In this document: piece after piece, positions 1 through 10,678 of the stretch | Position numbering within the stretch: position 1 is the first letter of the stretch | How the letters are laid out: each line of letters starts with the position of its first letter | NCBI RefSeq assembly: GCF_000315625.1 | Contig: NW_005434603.1 | Location: forward strand, 39,799 to 103,798 | DNA from: Guillardia theta CCMP2712 | Lineage: Eukaryota; Cryptophyceae; Pyrenomonadales; Geminigeraceae | Reading direction: 5' to 3' | Length of the DNA stretch: 64,000 nucleotides | Position numbers and translations under genes: made by a program | Notes under the pieces: generated by a model | What the model saw: the letters and a program-made list of their open reading frames with translations, nothing else | The model's database searches: none | What the model was told of the DNA's origin: nothing

Positions 1-937
1 TCCTTTCCTGCTCCATCCTATTAGCCCTCCGTCCCCTCGGCTTCTCCGCAGCAACGCACTCGGGTTCTTTCGTGTGATGTACCCCAGGCGTGCAAAGTCC
101 GCATCCTGCAGCAGGTACTCCTCTTTCGCCGCCGTCTTGGTGATCAGCCTGCCTGGAGCTCAGCAGGGGCAGAGCAGCTGGACCTTTGCTGAACGCACTT
201 ATACGCCTCGTCCGACGCGATGCACGCCCTGCAGACGGAGATGCCGAATGCGTCCTTGAACCTGAAGACTCTGGGTGAGGGGAGGGGATCCTCTACCACT
301 CCCTCCTCTCACTGCAAGTTCGTCGAGCTGTCTCCACACTCCAAGCATGTCAGCGGATGACTCGTCGCTCCTGCACGACCTGTCTTCCACAGCTCTCACC
401 ACAGGGGGAGGGAGACTGAGGTCAGAAGAGGGGTCGGGGGAGGTGAACCTGAGAAGGGACCTGTGCGGCTCCTCCGCTCTTCCTCCGCTATGAATCCTCT
501 AGCTGACACTACTCGATACTCAGGGCAAGCTGACGATGGGGGCTCGATGACAACAGGGGAGCATCTGCCGTGGTCCATGTCGCCGCTACCTCGCGTGCTC
601 TGCAGGACGATGAGCATCCACGGCTCACAGAGCCAAGGGAGCGCACCTGGACTGCATCCTCCTCTTCCGGGAGGAAGCCTCCTCCATGATCTTCATCCTC
701 AACCCCGTCTGCCGTTCCACCTCCCCCTCCATCGGGCGGCGCCGAGGGCTCGACAAGAAATCCCGCCTCCTCCAGTTTACCGTGGGGAGCGATGGCTGCT
801 CCTATGGCATAGAGCGCCTCCTCTTGCTCCGCCAGGGTCCCTTCGCTGAAGGCTGTCTGCTCCTCCCTCCTCTTCGCCTCCGCCTCCTCCCGCATCTCCT
901 CCTCCTCCTCCGCGTCCGGTGTTGGAGGGCAGGACAT
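1..937 (-). CDS. XPA: XPA-like nucleotide excision repair protein (3' end outside window)
   Basis: DNA damage verification scaffold of nucleotide excision repair; binds DNA, RPA and TFIIH in the nucleus. Exons read from the minus strand: 937-647, 383-313, 261-199, 148-60, then beyond the left edge; the last three junctions close in phase and the 50-base intron at 149-198 is canonical. The first exon (about 97 residues) is Glu-rich and ends in GGGFLPEEED, matching the acidic segment just before the XPA zinc finger. The next exons give CLECG and, 16 residues later, CRAC, the two Cys pairs of the C4 zinc finger, followed by KLITKTAAKEEYLLQDADF and ITRKNP, the signature of the XPA DNA-binding core. 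The first intron acceptor (384) was chosen by phase. Start ATG at 937 is the first in frame; none further upstream was evaluated as better. Divergent from the NO66-like gene. Confidence 0.88.
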
Positions 938-1144
938 AGCCCATGGGCTGATCGGACAGGGTATCGAACTTTCTTTTTAAAAAGTTAATAAAGCAATCAC
1001 GAGCTCACCTCAGGTTTCATAATAGTTAATTTTGAATGAAATCAAAGACAGTCCGAAACGATCTAGGTAAAATTAGAAACAAACCAAGATCTGGGGCGGG
1101 TTGGGTTGTGACATAACAGAGAAGGTTGAACGAATTCTGTCCTG

Positions 1145-1366
1145 GATACGACAAAACTGGAGGAGAGAGGGGAGGAGAGGAGAGGGGAGGGGAGGGGAGC
1201 TGAGAGGAGGGGAGGGGAGGGATGGGGAGGAGAAGAGAGGGGAGGAGAAGAGAGGGGAGGGGAGGGGAGGGGAGGGGAGGAGAGGGGAGGGGAGGTGAGG
1301 TGAGAGGAGAGGAGGGGAGGGATGGGGAGGGGAGGGGAGTCGAGGGAGGGGAGGGGATGGGTGAGG
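1145..1366. repeat. Homopurine G-rich tract (GGGGAGGGGA-type)
   Basis: About 220 bases almost entirely G and A on the plus strand, built from irregular GGGGA and GGGGAGGA units. It sits between the divergent starts of the XPA-like and NO66-like genes. Long open frames across it are compositional artefacts. Such tracts can form G-quadruplex or triplex DNA; that is inference. Confidence 0.85.
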
Positions 1367-1518
1367 TGTATAGCAAGCAAAGGAGGGAGGGATTCACAGC
1401 ATCCGTCATTTCGAGCACACAGGACTTTGATCTTACAGCAGATCCTGGAGCTGTGCGTTGATGCCATATGACCGATGGGAGGTAGGCGCTGGGTTTTCTT
1501 GGAGAAGGATGGCTGATT

Positions 1519-4500
1519 ATGATGCAGTCGGAGGTACCATTAGCGACACCGGAGCAGAGCACCGATGTCGGCCCGAGGGAGGAGGTGGAGAAGATGAAGC
1601 AGCTGAAGCTGGATCACGGTGAGGACACGAGCGCCTCTGCCTGCAGCTCTGCGGTGCTGTCACTCATGAAGCTGAAACCTTGCCTCAAGACACCATCAAG
1701 ACATCGGATGGCAGGAGCCTTGAGGGTAACGATCCTGATCTCCTGCTGACTTGTCTGATGTGGACATGTTGATACTAGGCGATGTGCTGCAATATCTCAT
1801 TGACCCTCTCCCCGTCGATGAGTTCCTTCATGTGAGAGACCTTGCGCTGTCTTGGGCTCGTGGCTGCTGACTGCCGTTAGGAAATTTGGGAGGAGCGTGC
1901 GTACGTTGTGAACAGAGACGACTCAAGCTACTTCGAGGACATCATGACGTTTGAAGACTTGGAGGTTGTGATGATGATGATGACGACGACGATGCTGACG
2001 TTGACGATGACGATGATAGTTTTTTGTTATGGTGGAGACGGTGTTATGGAGAACAAGATGGTGCCAATCGTGACGACATGAAATGAGACAATGTTTGTGA
2101 TACGATAACGTAGTTGTGTGTGCAATGGCAAAGACTGAGACGTGAGATGGAGAAAGAGAGAATAAGGGGTGAAGGAGGTTAGAGAAGTAACGGAAAAGGA
2201 AGATAAAAAGATGGAATGCTTGAAATGGAACGAGCATTCATACATGTCGTGCAGGATGTATTGTGTAATGCGATGGGCGATGAAGAATTCGGGGAGATTT
2301 TGTTCTTCAAGAACCAGCTACAGACCCACTACGAAAAGTAAGAGAGGACGCTTCAGATCTTTTTCCTCCTCCTTTTCCTCCTCCTCCTTTCTCCCCTCCT
2401 CCCTCCCTCTTTCCTTTCCTTCCCTTTCTTTTTCGCTCGCTTCCTCCCTCCAAAATTCCAATCAGCGTGAAATCCTATCAGCGCATTCCGGGCGTTTCTG
2501 GACGACGCCTCAGTGGTCTTGAATCACGTCGACAAGCAGGTGCCTGCCTACATGACTTGTTCTGTTGTTGAGCTCAACTTCTTGTGGCAGTGGCCGGCGA
2601 TCAACATCATGTGCCAGAAGCTTCAAAGTCGCTTCCCTCACACGTTCTGCAACATGTACCTTACTCCTGCTGGCAGCCAGGTTGTGCGCGCAGGAGGAGC
2701 AGGAGAAGGAGATAGGTTACGGTTTGAGCAGGGGCAGGGGCAGGGGCAGGGGCAGGGTCAGGGTCAAGGGGCAGGGGCAGGGGCAGGGGCAGGGGCAGAA
2801 GGAGGATGAGCAGAGACAGCGGGGCTGCTACTGACTTGACGCGCAGGCTGTACATCCCCACAGTGACGACCGGGACGTGCTCCTGATTCAGATCTGGGGA
2901 ACAAAGTGAGAGGAATGAGAGGGGGATAGAGGAGACCGGTGACAGGTTAACACAGAGAATGGCTGGTGTATGGGTCTCCTCAGACCCTCCCGTTCTCGGA
3001 CGAGCAGGTGGTGGGAGAATGGACTTCCGCTAGCACCTGACTGCTGGGGTTGTGCAAGGTTGGAAAGTCGGGGCAGAGGCTTGCGGAGGGGACGATCGGG
3101 CCTGTCTCATTGTCTGCGGTCGGTGTTGTTCCTCTTGGGCTGAACTCTTCCTGTTCTGTTCCATTCGCCTTCCTGCTGGCCTGGTTTTCTTTTCTTGTTT
3201 CTTTGCTCTGCTTCTAGGACCTCTCTGTTCTTCCATTGTTCGTTTCTTTCTCTATTTTTCCTCTGTTTCTTTCTTTCCCCCTAGATCTCTTCCTCATCTC
3301 ATTTCTATCGTCCCATCTATCGTTTCTCTTTCCTTCCCAGCCCCCCCCCCCCCCTTCCCGTTTCCCTTTCGGTTTTTCCCTCCCTCTCCCTCTCCCTCTC
3401 CTTCTCCCTGTATCCATCTGTTTCTTACTCTCTTCTCCATTTTCTCTGTGTCTTCTTCCATCTATTTCCTTTGTTTTCTTGTTTGCTCCCCCTCAAGGTT
3501 TTGACTCAGACGCTCAAGACTGGGGACACGCTCTACATCCCCCGAGGATTTGTACATGAGGCGAAAGCACAAGTGAGCTGTTCTTGTTGTTGGCAATGTT
3601 TGTATTGATCACAAAGATGCTAATGGACATGGTCCAACTGTTTGACTGTGGTTGTTATGAAGAAGCTGTTGTTGGCAAGCAGCTGTATTTCGTGTCTGTA
3701 TTGTTCTTCAATCTTGAGCCTGTTCATGTTTTACTGTTGACTTGATTCACAATTTCATCCACGCTGACCGCATCTGAGTGTTTTGATTTCGCAGGAGCAT
3801 GGTTCATTGCACATCACCATTGCAATCCCAACACAAGACTTCACGTGGTCAGGTAGGACTGAAACAGTGAGGAGAGGAAGGAGGAGGCGACATGATGCAG
3901 AAAGGAAGAAAGAATTTTGAACAGTGGAGCAGGAGGATTGAGAAATTTGAGATCGACAGCTCCTCCTCTTCTGCTTCTCCTGTGCTTCACTTCGTGCTGC
4001 TGCTGCTGCTCTTCCTCTTCCTCTTCCTCCTCCTCCTCCTCCTCCTCCTCCTCCTCCTCCTGACAGATGATGGACAAGGTGTCATGATGGATGCGATGCG
4101 ACAGAAGCTGAGGGAGGAGAAGTATAACAAGTGGAGGAGGTGCGTGCCTTTGACTCTCCTGCCCAACGGAAACAACGACAAGGTAAGAGCAAGAAGGGGA
4201 AGATGGATGAGGAGGAGGAGGAGGAGGAGGAGGAGGAGGAGGAGGAGGATGAGGAGGAGGAGGAGGAGGAGGAGGAGGAGGAGTAGGAGCAGTAGTAGGA
4301 GGAGAGGTGTAACGCTATGAGTAGTGGTAATGTTGATTGATNNNNNNNNNNNNNNNNNNNNNNNNNNNNNNNNNNNNNNNNNNNNNNNNNNNNNNNNNNN
4401 NNNNNNNNNNNNNNNNNNNNNNNNNNNNNNNNNNNNNNNNNGGAGTACTGATTTCTTCAGCATCAGAGTTTTTGTTTTTTATTTCCCCCCCCAGGACATT

Positions 4501-5708
4501 TCACCGAGGATGTTCTAAAAGTTTTCAAGAACGTAAAGACTACCGTTCCCCCCGTTCAATGATCTTCCCCCCCCCTACCCCCCCCTCCTCCTCCTCCTCC
4601 TCCTCCTCCTCCTTCTCTTCCTCCTCCTTCTCTTCCTCCTCCTTCTCTTCCTCCTCCTCCTCCTTTGCTTGTCACTCTTTCCATACCTCTCGCTCATCCC
4701 TCGTCTTCCTTTGCATTTTTCGCTTATCTGCCCTGACATTTTTGTCTGAAGAAGATAGAAAAACACAACATGCGTCAGCGAGCTGCGATAACTCCAGCTG
4801 GAAGGTAGACCGACTCTGCTTCTCCCGCTATTGCAGACCTCCCCCTCTATTTCCGCTGCCACTTCTTTCTTTCCTTTACTCCTTCTCCGACCTCTCGCTC
4901 TTTTGTTGTTGTTTCCTCACTTCATGTTTCTATCTTTGTTCTTCCTTTTTCATTTCGTTTGTGTTTGTGTTTGTCTTCTCCCCTTTCCTCGTCTTCCCAT
5001 CCTCTTGTTCCTCTTTGACTACTCCACGCAGAATCGGCACTCCCCTCCGTTGCCATCAAGGGCTCAAACTCTCTTCCAAGATATATTTCATCCAAGGTCG
5101 CTCAGAACTCCCTGTCCCTGTCCCTGTCCCTGTCCATGTCGCTGTCTCTGTCCCTGTCCCTTCCTCTTCGGGTCTCCACACCTTTTTTCTCTTCCTCAGA
5201 CCTCATTCCTGCAGGCATCAAGTATTGCATCCTCTCCCCTGACGGCGCTGGAGCCGAGGAGGAAGGAGGAAGAGAGTCAACGAGCACGGACAGCCGGCAG
5301 TCGAACCCCTGGGTCACTGTACTCTTTGAGGACAGCCAGGTACGTTATCACTTTCTCTCCTCCTCTCTGCAGCCCTCCCTCCTCCGGTTTCCCTTCCCCT
5401 CTTTCGTTTTCTTCCTTTCTCTCGGACGCTCCTACACTCTTTCCGCGCTCTTTCGTTCTTGGTTTTTCTCTTGTTGCCTCCCTCCGCTCTTTCCTTCATC
5501 CGTCTCTGCATTGGTTCAACCCGTGATGTATCCTCCCAAGTCTTCGATCCCTTCGTCCTGAAAATTTCTTCCTGTCTGTTCCATCTGCTCTCTGCCAGCT
5601 CTCGCTCTGCTTCTCATATCCTGTGACTTGTATCAGGGCAGGGAGATGGTATGGCGCGTCCGCCCGCACTGGCTGGACTCGCTCTCGAGCTGCTTCAGGA
5701 GCGGGTGA
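1519..5708 (+). CDS. RIOX1: JmjC ribosomal oxygenase, NO66/RIOX1 (MINA) type
   Basis: Fe(II)/2-oxoglutarate histidyl hydroxylase family acting on ribosomal proteins (known family role). Exons supported by phase: 1647-1725, 1779-1831, 1881-1964, 2255-2337, 2482-2539, 2573-2680, 2847-2905, 2956-3007, 3498-3572, 3795-3852, 4067-4182, then 4495-4532, 5032-5087, about 5208-5339 and 5637-5708. JmjC core: NMYLTPAGSQ, then PHSDDRDV with the His-x-Asp metal pair, EWLVYGSPQ, and GDTLYIPRGFVHEA carrying the third His ligand, then SLHITIAIPTQDFTW. The C-terminal part resembles the NO66 winged-helix region and stops at TGA 5706. The first exon is unclear: the ATG at 1519 with donor 1619 does not match the phase of exon 1647, whereas a donor at 1534 would. 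The gap 4342-4441 may hide an exon, and the 5087/5208 junction does not close in phase. Confidence 0.85.
4342..4441. other. Assembly gap (100 N)
   Basis: Exactly 100 N inside the NO66-like gene, just after a (GAG)n tract at 4207-4284. It probably marks unassembled low-complexity intron sequence, and may hide part of an exon because the flanking exons do not join in phase. Confidence 0.99.
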
Positions 5709-6571
5709 GTGGCGAGGAGCGATGGAGAGGATGGGGAGGAGGACAGAATGAGGATCAGGAGGAGGAGGGGGAGGGGGTGGGAGAGAGCAAGGAGTAGGAG
5801 GAGGGAGGGGGAGGGGGAGTAGAGGTAGTTTCAAGGAGGAGGACGAAGGAACAATGGGGGCTCGAGTCGGAAAGTGGCAGGAGGGTGTGCAGGGGGTTGA
5901 GGTTGGATGATCAAGAGCTGGGAAGAGCCGACGTGAGGGGTTCTGACTGGAGTGGAGCAGGACTATGGAAGTGAACCAACTTCAGTTCAACAACGATGTG
6001 TCAAAGTGATGGGAGGGGAGGAAACGATGGGAGGGAGGAGGAAGAGGCGGGACAGAGGGAAAGGGGGAACAGGGGAAAGGGGAAGAGGAGAAGAGGGGGT
6101 GAAGGGAGAAGTGAGATTGTGAAGAACCAGGGAGGAAGAGGAATAGGGAGGGGGAGGAAGAGAGAGAGGAGGTGGAAAGGATGGATGCTTACTCTGATGC
6201 AGATGTTTCTTCGCCGTGCTCCTCCTTCACCTTGGAGTTGTGAGACGAATGGAGGAGAGGAGAGCGTGAAAGGGAAGGAGAAGCTGGTGGTAGAAACAAG
6301 CCATCGGCTTGGAACGGACGATGCTGATAGAAACTATGGTGTAGATAAGCCGTACACACGAGTTGAGTGGACAAGAGTTGTGGTTGAAATGTTGATGCCC
6401 GGCATGTACTTTGATGAAAACAACAGCAGGACAGATGTTGATGAGAACTTGACGTGTGGAATGATGGAGAGTGGAGGATGAAGAGCAAGGAAGTTTACAG
6501 TGACGACCATACAAGATCGATGGAAGGTAGCGGGGGGGGGGGGGGGAGGGGGTAAGACTTGAAGAGATCAT
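5709..6571. other. Convergent intergenic region, purine-rich
   Basis: Between the stop codons of the NO66-like gene (plus) and the site-2 protease gene (minus). The plus strand is GGA/GAA-rich up to about 6240 and there is a 16-17-base G run near 6530-6546. I see no supported gene; the 161-codon open frame at 5996-6481 is mostly Gly/Arg/Glu low complexity. Confidence 0.6.
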
Positions 6572-9216
6572 TCATTTCAAGCTTGCTGGTATTAATCTTT
6601 CAAGGTCCCCGACGAGAAGGGTCAGAGATGCCCCTGTAGCAAGCGCTTGTCAAACGAGACGCCACATTCCCTTCCACCTCCTCTCGCATGCTTCGGAATG
6701 ACGCGTCCTCCATCTCCTCCTCCTCCTCCTCCTCCTCCTCCTCCCTTCCCCTCCACCCCCCCTTTCTCCACCCCTTCCCCTCCTCTCACTCTTCCTCGTC
6801 CTGTTCTTGATCCTCCTGCTCTCACCGAGAAGAATCGCCAGGAAAGCGCCGTTCACTGTCCGCGTCACTTCCGAGTTGAGGGGGCGACGACGAATGGCCT
6901 CCACCAGAACCTGAGGAGGAGAAGATCAGACTGCGAGCAGCAGATCGCACAGAGACAACCAGGAAACAAGATGGAGGAGGAGGAGGAGAAGAAAGGAGAA
7001 GGAAGAGCAGGAGGCAGAGGCGGAAGAGAAACGATAGGAGTGTTGGGAGGGGAAGGGGCAGAGGAAGGGAAAGGGGCAAGGGAGCGTGTTGGCACATTGA
7101 GCTTGACATATCTAATCTCTCACCATCACCAGTTGCCCTCCGTCCAGCGCAGGGATGGGAAGGGCGTTCATGATGCCCAAGTTGATGGAGATGAGGGCGA
7201 TGAAGGCAAGGATGGTTCCCTGCCCTTTGTCTCAGCCCTCGACCGGCAGTTGATCGACTCCTTACTGCTCCTGCCCCTGCCCCTCTCCTGCTCCTGCTCC
7301 TGCTCCCAACTCTGTTCCTGTTCCTGCTCCTGCTCCTAACTCTGTTCCTGTTCCTGCTCCTGCTCCTCTTTCAATCGTCAACCCTTCTACTTCTCTAGTG
7401 GCAATTTCCGTTTCTTTACCATGGCCGTTGCCCTAGTTCATTGGTTTTCTTCCCATCTTGCCACGAAGTGCCTCCCTCCTCTCATCGTCTCGTACCGTGA
7501 CTCTCTCCACCCCCTTCTCCCCTACCCTCTCCTCCCTTCTCGAGCTCTCAATTTCAGGTTGCCCTTCTCACCTGTTTGCCTGCTTCCGCTCCCATCTGCA
7601 TCACGCCAACTGGACCTGCCAGATTGCCTGGAGTGGAAGGTGAACAACAACAGACAGAAGGAGGGGACGAGGGGAAAAGGCTACATTCAACAACAAAGAA
7701 CAATCATGATATGACAGGACGGACAGAAAGAGCGACTGAGGATGAAAGGCAGAAAGAAAAGCAGGAAGTGGGGCACAATGCAAGGCAGGAAGGCAGAAGG
7801 AAAGTGAGTGAGAGGGAGGGAGGGAGGGAGGAAGGAAACAGAGAAAAACGAAGATAAAGATGGAGAGCAAGATTGGTTCAACTCACCCACACTATCCTTG
7901 AAGTGCGTGAAGAGCTTTCCGAACCCAAAGAAAGTCTCCGACGTGAGGGTTACAAACTGTTGGTTCGTCATCACCACGGCCTCCGCAACACCCTTGGGCT
8001 TTGCGTTGCTGCTGACGATCACGTTGGGCCCGAGCTTGACTCCGATCACACCATCTCCGCTCCTGACCCTGTCGGGCGTGACGTCCAGTGGCACCAGCCC
8101 CTCCGCCCTCTTCACAACGAACTTCATGCTTCTGCCGCTGCTCTTCTTGACTGCCTGCACCAGCTCCGCCACGGCCTTCTCGCTCTTTCCGATGTCTTTG
8201 CCGTCAATCTCCACTATGATGTCTCCGGGTTTCATGCCGTACCTCGCTCCTGCTCCCTTCCCGTCCACCAACGACGACACCACAACCCCTCGGTCCAGCA
8301 CAGGGATCGCGACTCCGTTGGACGTCACTGAGCCGAAGATCGCTCCCCATGCCAGGAGCATGTTGAACAGGACGCCGGCTGAGATCACGAACGCTCGCTG
8401 GAGGGCAGGACGATTTTGAATCAGGTCAGGGTCATCGATGTCGTACTTTACAGCTGGCCTCCCGTCCTCTTCCTCTGCCTTCTCGTCGTCTGATCGCGAT
8501 CCCGGTCCCTCCATCTCGCTCGAGACGGGTTGGGCCTCGGGGAAGGAGACGTATCCTCCGAGCGGCAGGAGCCGGAGGGAGTACTCGACGCCGTCCCGGT
8601 CCTGCAAGGCACAGGCATGAGCAACACGAAGATGAGGGAGGTTAGGAGAGAGGAGGGGTGATTACAAACGAATGAGGGCAAGCGGCAAGAAAAGCAGCGG
8701 CAGCTGCAGCAGCAGGAGAAGCAAGAGCAGCAAGAAGCATGCATACCTTGAACCCAAACACCTTGGGACCAAACCCGATGCAGAAGTCATTGATCTTGAT
8801 ACCCTGAACCTTAGCTGCAAGGAAGTGCCCTGCCTCATGGAAGGCAACGACACCACAGAGAACGGCTGCCCCAGACAAGCTGCCATGGCGAGTCAGCACA
8901 TGCGCCTGTAGGAGGGAGCAGATGTAGGAGGGAGCAGATACCTTGAAACGCCTCCGAGGACGGCCTGAAGGGCCGGAGCGACAGCTGGCAGGAGGTCGAC
9001 TTGGGACGTGAGCTGGACCGCGCATGGCCTCCTCAAGCTCGTTGCATGCTTGACACTGTGCAGGTTCCTCTCGAAAAGTGATCGAGCTGGAAGAGGGAGA
9101 GGTCTCTTTGCCGCAAGGAAGGAGCCGGTTTGAAAGGCCTCTGCGAAGTCTGCCGGATACACCAAGGCCTGTACGACTAAGACGCTGCTGACGATTGTCC
9201 GAGCACTCCTGATCAT
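6572..9216 (-). CDS. Plastid-targeted site-2 protease (RseP/EcfE/ARASP type)
   Basis: Intramembrane zinc metalloprotease of the M50 family. All seven exons close in phase: 9216-8942, 8879-8747, 8601-7887, 7627-7572, 7219-7124, 6910-6826, 6633-6572, giving 473 residues. The zinc motif HEAGH lies near residues 106-110 and is followed by [15 protein letters not shown], the second motif [14 protein letters not shown] near 411-423, and one PDZ domain ([16 protein letters not shown]) lies between them. The N-terminus has a hydrophobic signal-peptide core, then ADFAEA followed by Phe and a Ser/Arg/Leu-rich stretch without acidic residues: the bipartite leader expected for import into a secondary red plastid. 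Cyanobacterial and chloroplast relatives (ARASP) share this architecture. The small last exon rests on phase and on weak similarity to the RseP C-terminus. Confidence 0.93.
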
Positions 9217-10678
9217 GATGTCTCCAGTTGTCTACCCTCAAGAAGAGATCTGGTCTATGCACGGTGACAATCAAATCTCATGCACCGATGGCAGACTGTT
9301 CTGGGGAAAAAGTCAGACGAACAATCATTCTTTCGGAGCGTCTCTTGACCAGCAAACAGCATAGGCAGCATCGCGATAGACAGAGTTATCGGTCAGAGCA
9401 CAATCAATCATTGGTATGCAATCAGTCAGCAGGGATGTGGACGGAAAGATCGAAAGGAACACTTGGCTGGACGGGATGGCATCGAATCATACATGTTTAC
9501 GAGGAGGACACAAAGAAATATCCTGCTGCACACAGAACTTTTATCGTGCTCACAACAAAACATCATGAAATGTGTCTTGTATTGAAAATCATCGTATGAT
9601 CAGCCCAATCCAATCATTCGCAGGCGGTTCATGGCCCGCAACCATCTCGAACAAGTTGTGTTCGCCATGGCCGCAGGTACCCAAGGGAGTTTCGACAAGG
9701 GGCAGTACCCCCACCCCCTCTGTCCGCTCCTTGGGTCTATTCACCCCCTCATTTCCCAGGCCTGACAGACTTTATACCGGGTAATTAGAAATGTTTTTGT
9801 TTCTCAGGGGTGGGTGGTCAGCCATGGTTGCCTTGGGCGACGTCTGGATGATGGTGGGTGGGGTATATTGCTCAGGGTAGGGTAGATGTAGGCCAAAGGG
9901 TAGGGTACTAAGGCAATAGGACCGGTGGTCTGGTATGGTGAAAAAAGTTCAAATCACCCCTCCTTTAGTACCCTACCTCCCATTTTCCAGATGAGATGAC
10001 CGGTGGGTCCACACGCCGGCCGGCCGGCCCGCCGGCTCTGGCAACGGCGGGTGCCACTCGAACCCTAGTAGTACCGTTAACTTCACTCAACTTTGACATG
10101 TCCAATGTACAGAGTTGACAAAAATTTCTTTTATATTGATAAACTTTAGTCACTATAATTATTTCTATGTAACTAAAATCTTGTTAGGCTAGTTGAGTAA
10201 TACTTCGCTAGTTCTGCTTCCCGCCCGGAGGGCACGTGAACCCCGGCGCCGCATGCAGAGGCTGCTGACGCTCCTCCTCCTCCTCCTCCTCTCCTCCTTC
10301 CTTTCCAGCTGCACCGCTCCCTCCCCCCGCTCCTTGGCAATAATATCTCTCAACCACCTGCTCTAGTTCACCTCCGATCCGCTTTCTAGTGCATCCTCCT
10401 TGCTGCATCCCCTGCCGCCGGCATTCGATTGCAATCAGCCATTTCTTATTGAACACCCCGCCCGAGAGGGTCGCAGTCGGTAGTTTTACTTGCTCGAACC
10501 ATCGCTTGCATCACATTTTGCTGATCCCTACACTTTCAACTGCTTTCGCCTTCTATGCTCAGCTTTAGCCTCCATCATCTCTCCGCATGCACTTGCAAGT
10601 TCTGGCCATCCCCGCCCTCTTGCTGCTGATCAGGACGGGATTCTTTCTGAACGCGATTGACAGGCAGGGAGAGGAACG
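9217..10678. other. Divergent intergenic region with TACCCTACC-type motifs
   Basis: Separates the protease (minus) from importin-5 (plus). It contains GGGTAGGGTA twice (about 9874-9908) and its complement TAGTACCCTACC at 9967-9978, then a short GC-rich patch of CCGGCCGG words near 10015-10040. A 123-codon open frame at 9228-9599 has no recognisable features. Promoters of both genes must lie here, but I cannot place a TATA element. Confidence 0.6.

Noticed and set aside
1026..1562. 178-codon minus-strand frame rich in Ser and Pro
   Set aside because: Translation of the GGGGA homopurine tract; compositional artefact.
5996..6481. 161-codon frame in the NO66/protease convergent gap
   Set aside because: First half is GGA/GAA low complexity; no homology; lies in both genes' 3' region.
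9228..9599. 123-codon frame between the protease and importin-5
   Set aside because: No domain, family motif, splice support or poly(A) signal; it begins inside the 5' flank of the divergent protease gene.
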